In this document: one piece after another, positions 58,601 through 64,000 of the stretch
Numbering within the stretch: position 1 is the stretch's first letter
Layout of the letters: each line of letters opens with the position of its first letter
DNA from: Mastigias papua
Taxonomy: Eukaryota; Cnidaria; Scyphozoa; Rhizostomeae; Mastigiidae
Assembly (NCBI GenBank): GCA_964019165.1
Contig: OZ025276.1
Coordinates: 7,289,820-7,353,819, forward strand
Direction of reading: 5' to 3'
Length of the DNA stretch: 64,000 nt
Program-made: the position numbers and the translations under genes
The notes under the pieces: generated by a model
The model's input: only the letters and a program-made list of their open reading frames with translations
Databases searched by the model: none
What the model was told of the DNA's origin: nothing

Positions 58601-58716
58601 AAATTGGTATGTCTTTTTCCACTTATCGAATGGGTTGGGCTTCGATAAATGAGGATGGAATCTGTTATGGAATTGAGCAGGGAGAGAGACTAACTGAAAG
58701 TTTGGAAGAGGTATAG
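40146..58716 (+). CDS. ASRGL1: Isoaspartyl peptidase/L-asparaginase (gene span, five coding exons)
   Basis: Exons 40146-40262, 44399-44546, 45459-45848, 52962-53098 and 58483-58716 join with phases 0/1/1/0, giving 1026 nt (341 residues plus stop). The protein is an N-terminal nucleophile hydrolase that splits asparagine and beta-aspartyl (isoaspartyl) dipeptides. It is made as a precursor that cleaves itself before a threonine, which becomes the nucleophile. Visible landmarks are VIVHGGA near the start, [18 protein letters not shown], the cleavage site [11 protein letters not shown], the second threonine in ATSTGG, GRVGD and TGHGE. Animal relatives are about 310 residues; this one has ~30 extra residues in the linker before the cleavage site. 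Introns are filled with transposons. Confidence 0.93.
40263..41875. other. Intron with partial TAA-type MITE ends
   Basis: Two solo fragments (41117-41208, 41770-41843) end in GATGGCCCC and carry CCCCCTCC and GTACGTAC blocks like the full element at 41876-43010. A frame at 40791-41081 has no recognisable domain. Confidence 0.5.
41876..43010. mobile_element. 1.1-kb transposon, perfect 23-bp TIRs, TAA target duplication
   Basis: The left end GGGGCCATCCACATAG.. (41876-41898) and right end ..CTATGTGGATGGCCCC (42988-43010) are perfect inverted repeats and continue into GTACGTAC. TAA flanks both sides (41873-41875 and 43011-43013). G-tracts lie just inside both ends. The TAA duplication fits PIF/Harbinger; no transposase is visible, so it is non-autonomous. 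Confidence 0.8.
43135..43275 (-). mobile_element. Tail fragment of the 25.5-kb-type PLE
   Basis: The reverse complement of 43135-43275 matches 26620-26755: CCCAGCCTTGTGTAAACAAA.. then CTCTTCAAGTAAACAA.. then TAATCATAGAGCCAA and ATATCACGTG. It covers the last codons of the PLE protein and the start of its 3' tail, and is old (about 80% identical). Confidence 0.75.
43604..43756. repeat. (GATT)n/(GAGT)n microsatellite
   Basis: Compound tetranucleotide repeat with GATT, AATT and GAGT/GGGT variants. Confidence 0.95.
43757..44398. other. Intron, nothing recognised
   Basis: AT-rich intron sequence before the second asparaginase exon, with no frames of note. Confidence 0.5.
44399..44546 (+). CDS. 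ASRGL1: Asparaginase exon 2
   Basis: The acceptor TTTGAAG is followed by GGA (phase 0) and the donor ATTG|GTAAGG leaves in phase 1. It reads [20 protein letters not shown], then [19 protein letters not shown] and FIMDG. This is the conserved GGSA and FNAGxGS block forming the first beta-sheet of the alpha chain. Confidence 0.93.
45161..45245 (+). mobile_element. Pogo/Tigger-like terminus
   Basis: CAGTAGAATCCTGTTAAGTC, then CTCAAGGGGG and CGAGTTAACGAATTTCC follow the familiar terminal pattern of pogo-class elements (CAGTAGAACCTC..GTTAAG..). Only one end was found, in the intron between exons 2 and 3. Confidence 0.6.
45459..45848 (+). CDS. ASRGL1: Asparaginase exon 3 (autocleavage site and nucleophile)
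   Basis: The acceptor CATTCTCTAG enters in phase 1 and the donor ACAG|GTATTG leaves in phase 1. It reads [20 protein letters not shown], then [20 protein letters not shown] long linker (about residues 55-105 of this exon) precedes [20 protein letters not shown]. The threonine in HDTVG is the expected nucleophile. The linker is longer than in vertebrate ASRGL1. Confidence 0.93.
45849..47649. other. Intron, mostly unassigned
   Basis: At 46868-46895 CTCTGACTCTA is repeated in tandem. A plus frame at 47299-47577 has no recognisable domain. Confidence 0.4.
47650..50854 (-). mobile_element. CR1-type LINE with esterase ORF1, endonuclease and RT, broken
   Basis: Minus-strand order: 50854-50483 has an SGNH-esterase-like ORF1 end ([16 protein letters not shown], then [30 protein letters not shown]). 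Frame 50079-49807 is the endonuclease ([13 protein letters not shown], then [16 protein letters not shown]). Frames 48858-48007 are the RT ([20 protein letters not shown], catalytic [36 protein letters not shown]). The 3' part has [18 protein letters not shown]. It ends near 47650 in a small GACGGT..ACCGTC hairpin. Several frameshifts mean it is inactive. It lies antisense in intron 3 of the asparaginase gene. Confidence 0.85.
50880..51490 (+). mobile_element. Possible retroelement ORF1-like remnant
   Basis: Plus-strand pieces read [17 protein letters not shown], then [16 protein letters not shown] (coiled coil), and [16 protein letters not shown], then [17 protein letters not shown]. The composition resembles the N-terminal ORF of LINEs, oriented opposite to the CR1 element just left of it. 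Not certain. Confidence 0.35.
51961..52465 (-). pseudogene. Unassigned broken coding-like segment
   Basis: Minus frames 52465-52253, 52283-52041 and 52146-51961 overlap and read protein-like ([20 protein letters not shown], then [57 protein letters not shown]). Frame changes suggest a pseudogene or retroelement remnant. I do not recognise the family. Confidence 0.35.
52962..53098 (+). CDS. ASRGL1: Asparaginase exon 4
   Basis: The acceptor TTCTTCAATAG enters in phase 1 and the donor CAA|GTAAGC leaves in phase 0. It reads [20 protein letters not shown], then [23 protein letters not shown] binds the substrate carboxylate and TGHGE provides a further active-site threonine. Confidence 0.93.
53235..54680. 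mobile_element. Foldback element: ~505-bp inverted arms, ~430-bp centre
   Basis: 53235-53741 and 54175-54680 are inverted copies at about 97% identity (outer GGGGAAAATRTTTTCAGCCAAT, inner GTCTAGATGCATTCTAGAC). The centre (53742-54174) is unique. The same 60-codon frame appears in both arms ([19 protein letters not shown]) but resembles no known protein. The arms contain the TGTATAAAAACCCCCTCATG box. The outer edges decay near 53229 and 54688, and no target duplication is evident. Confidence 0.85.
54689..55188. other. Intron, nothing recognised
   Basis: AT-rich intron sequence after the foldback element. Confidence 0.5.
55189..55238. repeat. Palindrome, 25-bp arms without a loop
   Basis: TGAATATTCATCATTGACAC.. 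mirrors ..GTGTCGATGGTGAATATTCG around GATGCATC, with 22 of 25 pairs matched. It may be a tiny palindromic MITE or a hairpin. Confidence 0.8.
55472..55582. repeat. Perfect 27-bp inverted repeat, 57-bp spacer
   Basis: ACTATGCTTTTGCTTCATTG.. (55472-55498) is perfectly inverted at 55556-55582 (ATATCCACAATGAAGCAAAA..). It may be a small MITE; no target duplication is recognised. Confidence 0.88.
55583..57348. other. Intron, no gene seen
   Basis: AT-rich. Near 57190 and 57228, GCGCATGC and TTGCGCATGCGTC resemble NRF1-type sites next to the Harbinger element, but their relevance is unknown. Confidence 0.45.
57349..58228 (-). mobile_element. PIF/Harbinger transposon, internally deleted, TAA duplication
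   Basis: The left end GTCCCCGTTTACACGATACC and the right end (reverse complement) GGCCCCGTTTACACGATGCC form long TIRs with several subterminal CCGGT repeats. TAA flanks both ends (57346-57348 and 58229-58231). The minus frame 57968-57525 encodes the N-terminus of a Harbinger transposase ([16 protein letters not shown], then [20 protein letters not shown]). The catalytic DDE part is deleted. It lies in the last intron of the asparaginase gene. Confidence 0.88.
58483..58716 (+). CDS. ASRGL1: Asparaginase last exon and stop
   Basis: The acceptor TGTATTGTGCAG enters in phase 0. It reads [20 protein letters not shown], then [20 protein letters not shown] and [19 protein letters not shown], ending LEEV-stop. 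Joined to VCKQ it matches the family helix (..L...IE.G.....AA..) with no gap. The stop TAG at 58714-58716 ends the protein. Confidence 0.92.
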   Translation, partial: ATIYMENGDSAQIAAEKAIEYLGQETTGRGGVICISNKGEIGMSFSTYRMGWASINEDGICYGIEQGERLTESLEEV

Positions 58717-60537
58717 AGAGAAGGTTCCATAACCTGTAATTAGATTGAATATGAGTTGTGGGTCTATACATTCCGGAAGATTGATTTCAAGTGAAGATTG
58801 ATAAAAATTTTGCTCACTTCAGCTGTGATATTGTGTGATACGAGGATGAATATTAGATTTCATATTAACTAAATTGCTATTTATAATTGTACAATATTTT
58901 CTTCAGAGTATTGTCTTTGGTTGACTGCTAATTATTTATCGGAGCTTTTTAATTAGAAATAATTTACTGCACTGTCAACTTTTAAAGATTATCTCAGAAT
59001 GACTTTCATTATTTTTGTAGCCTTGTACAATGTTTAACAGTTAAATGCATTTCTATAATACAGGAACCAGTCAGTATTGAATCAGATCCTTTGAATTTGC
59101 TTTTTAACATGATCTATACCATATTGTCATAGCAGTAATGTTGTCACTGTGATCTTAGTTCTACGGATTTCCTTTCGGCTATACGTAGAGTAGTTTGTTA
59201 AAGCTAAGGCTTTAGAAAATGGAAGCTGAAGAGAGCTCAGCCTCTCCCTTCAATTTTCAAATGAAGCTGGGCCTTTCATCTCTTTATTTTGGGTAATTTT
59301 TATATATGAATCAGGCTAATAGAATTGGGTCCTAGTAAAATAACTTTCATGATTATTGAATCATTCCTGGATACCAAAGTAGCTGGTCTGCTTTGAAAGT
59401 CACTGGATTCGACTTGTAGGTTATAGGTATTCTCAGGGCTTGGACGATGACCTCCATTCTACAGCATGCTAGCAATGGGACTTATTAAGCAGATATTTTT
59501 TCACATTGCAATAGCTGTTTACCACTGCAACTCATGGCAAGAAGTATTGCCTGTTTTTACATGCACATAGATGGGATAATAAAGCTAGAGAGTGCGTTAT
59601 TGTTTAAAAACTTGCCGCATTCAAGATAGATATGGAAGGTTGAGGCAGTTAGAGCTGTAATATCGTGATGTGAACCATAAACTCCTATTTTATCTATTGT
59701 AGATGTTGGGATAAATGTTGTCATGATTCACGTTGTAATGTAGAGAGCCTTTATGATTGGTTAAAGTCATTGAATTTGCTATCAGCCTTTTCTTCTTTAT
59801 GAATTTCCTACTCGAATGAAAGAAGAGACGTAACACTAGAAGATTAGAGGGCCTAAAAATCGAAGTTTTTAAGTACCTTTAATAGGTTTACTTGGTATTG
59901 TAACCCGGTGCGTTTCTGGAAGGAATCAAATATGATGAATGGTTCAGTGAATAGTGACCATAGTCCAAACATCCTGTGCCAAATGTGGAATCGAGCCAGA
60001 AAGAGGTTGTGCAAAATGGTTGATACCAAGACAATATCCCTTTGAATTTTATTCAGATTACTCCACTTGTTATCGACGTGACTTCAGAGATTATTTCAGA
60101 GTTGATGTCTCCAGATTTAGGGACAGAATTAACTGCATAGTATAGAGATATACATACAGCTTTAAATAAGTCATATTGTCATCTACGATCTCTCTATTCA
60201 CATGGTATTTCTAATCACAACTTCTGACTACGAGATGTTGATCTACTTTTTCTGCATATTACAAACATGGGAGATGATATTGAAAGGATGAGTGCGCCTT
60301 CAATTTGTGATGCATCGAAGTATTTACTTGCAAGAAGCATTTGTATCCGCATTTAGCAAAATCATGTGAACTTTGTCTAACTGGACTTGTGCCATTGGCC
60401 AGCGATGTGTTTTCTTTTACATGACTTGAACTCATGAAGGCCTATTTAGAAACGAAGAGCATTGATTACACAGCTTTACAATTAAAAATGAAGTTCGTGG
60501 GGATTAAGGAAACAAAGTGTTTTTAGGATAATTTAAG
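58717..60537. other. 3' flank of asparaginase gene, no gene seen
   Basis: Includes the 3' UTR. No unambiguous polyadenylation signal stands out among many AT-rich candidates. Frame 59954-60145 has no recognisable domain. Confidence 0.45.
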
Positions 60538-61105
60538 GGTGCTGATTCCAAAAATGAAATTATATTTTTTCTATATGGTCTAGTTTTTGTGCAATTTGTC
60601 TTTCAAAATTATAGCATTTTGTAATTTTTTAGTATTTGTTAGTATAATTTTTTAGTACTTTCCACAGATATAACAGAACACGTCTGGGTTGTTATCACAT
60701 TTTCTTCTTTTTTCAGCCATAATATCAGACTTGCCTAATATTTGAATACCTTAATCACAATCTGAGAACAAAAATAGCAAGTTATGGTCAAAGAAACAGT
60801 TTTCCAATAAAGCCATTTGCTGCCAGATCAAATTGAATTTTTTGTATATTCGCCAAGTACTTTACATATATGATTTCTAAAAGTTTTATTTTATCAATGC
60901 AAATGACATAAAGGTTTTCAAAACTGGTAAGGAGGCCTTTCGTGACGCATTCAGAACATTTATAGAAACAAAACTTGATTTAAAGGATAAAAATATAATT
61001 CGGAATTTTGTTGAAAAGCTATCTAATGAGCAAAATGAGCAAGTTATGTAACAGCTAAACTAGACCATTTACTCAAAAAATAAGTTCATTTATGGAATCA
61101 GCACA
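60538..61105. mobile_element. MITE-like element, ~50-bp imperfect TIRs
   Basis: GTGCTGATTCCAAAAATGAA..TATGGTCTAGTTT (60539-60591) is inverted at 61051-61105 (AAACTAGACCATTTAC..TTTATGGAATCAGCAC). About 85% of the TIR bases match. No clear target duplication. The interior has short decayed frames only. Confidence 0.7.
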
Positions 61106-61977
61106 TTTGAAAACCCCTATAATCGCTCCCAACAGCAAGTCCCCAAAAATCTTGTAGACCGGTGTTATCAGTTGGGAAACCTCATGACCATTGCATTTGA
61201 CAGTGGTTTCACGGAGAACATGGACGTCAGTATATTTGCTGGAATACGGCAGAAAGAGAAATTCGAATTTGAAAACTAGCTTTTAACATGTGTGTGCATT
61301 TAGAATGAAAATTCTGAGTCATTCCATAACCCTAGATAGAGGCCAAGACGTAAGCCTTTACAGGAAACAATTTCAGCAAGTTTCTGGTCAATATGACTAT
61401 TAGCGGCACGCCACACATCTGAGGCTAGGCTACATAAGGCGGAATTTAAAAAGGCAAGAAATATCCTTGTTGTTCATCAGACTCACAAAATTGTGTTCAC
61501 ATATACACACAATCGGTGGTAACTTCAGATTGTTAATTATTGACCAATCATAACCAGTTGACATGGATGTTCATGTTCCATGTCAAGATTAAGCCAGTTC
61601 CACTTCCCAAGCAGCATTGGTTATATTCCACTATTGACCATGCCTGTAGCAGCTACCATTACCCATATGCGTCTCAACTCTATGCTTTGCCATAAATCAA
61701 GGCACTAGGGAACCCAACGGATGAAGCTTTCCTTGTTTATCTTACATTCTATATGGAAATAGTACTGCAGAGTGGCAGCCTTGACTTCATATAAATGACA
61801 TTAATTCCAGTGTTCAACTAAGGTCTTGGTTAAGATCCCCTTTCTTTATGAGATATATCAGTGATCTTCAAAAAGTTGTTCTGGCTTTCACGGTTTCTAT
61901 ATACATTCATTCGTTGAATCTTATTAATGCAAAATGTCCCATGAGCTATTAATGCTGCTAAGATCAAAAGTTCAATT
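61106..61977. other. Little recognised (61.1-62.0 kb)
   Basis: A minus frame at 61445-61310 (NSALCSLASDVWRAANSHID) is retroelement-like but too short to place. Confidence 0.35.
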
Positions 61978-62660
61978 AGCGCTGGGTTCACGTTATAGAC
62001 TTTTTGCTAATAGATTCGCGAAGTCATCGACGAACAGACGGAAATCGTCCGGTGTAAACTCAAAAATCTCCTGTCGAAAGTCGATTACTAGATTCCGATA
62101 AAGTAGAGCGTGTTTTGCTTCTCGATTTTGGCCAGTAGATCGACAGGATCGATGTTAGGGATTGGTCCGTATAGAGTTACGTGGCAGGAAAGAATACATG
62201 TGGAAAAGCAAAATGGATACGTAGAACTATCTGTGGAGGGTGGATAGTTATGAGTACAAAGATCTTGACAAAAGGTGTCTAGCATATGAAAACATTGCAG
62301 AGACATTAGAGTGGTCAGGTAGGTTACCTGATTTTGCGGATAATTTCCAATCTCAAACTGATATCCTGCAATATTGCTAGGCCTACCTATGATTCATATA
62401 TCTGCAAAGTACGCTATAGATATAATATGTAACTGCTATAGATTTTTTAAATGAAATTTCAACACTTTGGTCTCTTTCCTTGGCCCCTTTTTTCTTTTTC
62501 AATATTAACTGCGTACAATTATTGGTTTTTGCCATTTTCATCTCTGTAGACAATTATCTACAGGTGTGGACATGCAGCAAACCGCAGATGTACCGACAAG
62601 AATCTACCAATAAAGTTCTATAGACAAGAATCTATCGAGAACAATCTACCGTGTTAACCT
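61978..62660. mobile_element. Possible MITE with AATCTA-rich ends
   Basis: The left end GCGCTGGGTTCACGTTATAGAC and right end ..GGTAGATTGTTCTC (inverted, GCTAGGTTAACACGG) are loosely inverted. The right part carries the repeat AAGAATCTA three times. No convincing target duplication. Confidence 0.35.
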
Positions 62661-62775
62661 AGCATAATAAATAATCGTTCAAATAACAACGAAGAAGATA
62701 CTCTACGTTTAAATATCGATAACACCAGGCTGTCCTTGTGGTCAAAGAGCATTTCGCAGTTGAACGGTGCTATAA

Positions 62776-63474
62776 AGCCCTGTTTACACTACACAAACTG
62801 ACCTGGGTTTGCCCCAGGTTAAAACTAACCCAGGTTAGTTGAAGCCGCGTTTACACTAGTGCAACGAGTTTTTTAGTGTAAACGCAATCTGGGGCGAATC
62901 CAGGTTAGTTTTCATCAACGCATGTGCAGATCACAAAGGCTGAAGTAAAGGCAATATGGCGGAAACTTTGTAAATAACTAAATTCTGAGTATTCAATTAG
63001 GCAGATTGATGCTTATATGGTAATTAATGACCATAGTAACTCACTTTGAGATAAGAAGAGCAACTATAGCTAAGATGAACACCTAGGATCCTAATTAATG
63101 CCAAAACTCCATTTTCTTCCCAAGTAGCAACTATATTAATGTTTGTTTGCATCAATCATATTTAAATGACAGGTATAAGACAGAAATTTGATAAGCGTCA
63201 AATGAATTCATCCGTTGTGTTGAAGCTTATCTGGAAATTCTATTACTAAGAGTGCGTAGAGGAGAAACGAACCCGGGTTCGCCCCAGGTTTGCGTTTACA
63301 CTACACTTTAACAATACTAACCTAGGTTCGACCTAGGGCGAACCCACCTCTAAAAGTGGGTTGATCTAACCTGGGGCGAACCTAGGTTAGTTCGCGTTTA
63401 CATTACAAAAAACTAACCTAGATTAGTTTAACCTAGGGCGAACCTAGGTTAGTTTGTGTAGTGTAAACAGGGCT
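62776..63474. mobile_element. Harbinger-like MITE, 699 bp, TAA duplication, nested CTAACCTAGG repeats
   Basis: The left end AGCCCTGTTTACACTACACA and right end TGTGTAGTGTAAACAGGGCT are inverted repeats. TAA flanks both sides (62773-62775 and 63475-63477). Both subterminal regions have many copies of the motif AACCTAGGTTAG / CTGGGGCGAA in alternating orientation. No transposase. It resembles in design the element at 57349. Confidence 0.85.
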
Positions 63475-63477
63475 TAA

Positions 63478-64000
63478 TTGATGATTTCAAATGTCTTAGC
63501 TTCTTAAGTTATGGATGCCAGCCAATAAGCTACCAATTACTGTAGCAAGAACTCAGTCGATGTGTATAGTATCAAACTTAGCGGTAGCCATCTTAGAGCC
63601 GCTTTTGAGCTTACTTTTACTCAAAAAGTCTAATACGTTTGAGACCATGTTGGCTGTAGTCTTGTTTTGAAAGAGCTCAACGAAGATGTTCCCTCAAAGA
63701 TATCCAGGATGCTGTGAATTCTATTTCTATTCCTCCCGAAACTGTGTTGCAATCATTGTACCTAATTATTGTGGAACCGCATATTCGATGCTACTGCTGT
63801 GTTTGATGATAAAGTCGTGGCTCCACTGCAATGTTATATTTGCAGAAGCTCCTTAAACGAGCAGCTTTAATAGTGAAAGCTAGTGGCTCTGCTGTCCCTG
63901 GTAGCCACTCTTGTTTAGAGTTTTGGTTGGAAGACGGTTGATGAACCTGTCTCTGTTCAACTGAAATTTGTGGTCTTCAAGTCTAAGTAAAATGGCTCCG
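63478..64000. other. No gene seen at the right edge
   Basis: Composition is somewhat less AT-rich, with no frame above 60 codons. Confidence 0.45.

Overview
The window is an AT-rich piece of animal nuclear DNA. It has multi-exon genes with GT-AG introns, many non-LTR retrotransposons, Penelope-like elements (PLEs) with hammerhead ribozymes, MITEs and long microsatellites. The repeat spectrum (L2/CR1-like and RTE-like LINEs, a LINE tail with a restriction-like endonuclease, GIY-YIG PLEs) and a non-vertebrate ApoL-like gene suggest a marine invertebrate such as a cnidarian, mollusc or lancelet. I cannot fix the species.

Layout. 0.1-11.5 kb is a nest of minus-strand retroelements. It holds a LINE reverse transcriptase ending in a 116-bp-arm palindrome, an RTE-type LINE, a PLE relic with inverted terminal repeats, and a nearly complete PLE (4.0-8.1 kb) with direct pseudo-LTRs. 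It also holds long TA and ACAT tracts and a degraded CR1/L2 element. 12.4 kb has a tRNA-like SINE head and 13.3 kb a hAT MITE with an 8-bp target duplication.

14.26-24.53 kb (+) is a multi-exon gene coding for an apolipoprotein L-like membrane domain followed by ZU5, ZU5 and UPA domains. This pairs a membrane-inserting module with the signalling scaffold seen in PIDD, UNC5 and ankyrin, and it is the most interesting coding object here. I found neither its first exon nor a terminal death domain. An L2 LINE and a 118-bp tandem duplication sit in its introns.

25-36 kb is again mostly transposon debris: a second PLE type with an intact RT/GIY-YIG reading frame and a textbook hammerhead ribozyme, LINE tails, a CA microsatellite, a SINE-like repeat and a few unassigned open frames.

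40.15-58.72 kb (+) is an isoaspartyl peptidase/L-asparaginase gene (ASRGL1-like, Ntn-hydrolase). Its five coding exons join in phase to a 341-residue protein with all expected catalytic threonines. Its introns carry a TAA-flanked 1.1-kb transposon, a PLE tail, a pogo-like terminus, a CR1-type LINE with an esterase ORF1, a ~500-bp-arm foldback and a PIF/Harbinger copy with a transposase remnant. 58.7-64 kb is downstream sequence with three MITE-like elements and no recognised gene.

Splice sites and domains were read by eye. No database search, RNA evidence or folding program was available.
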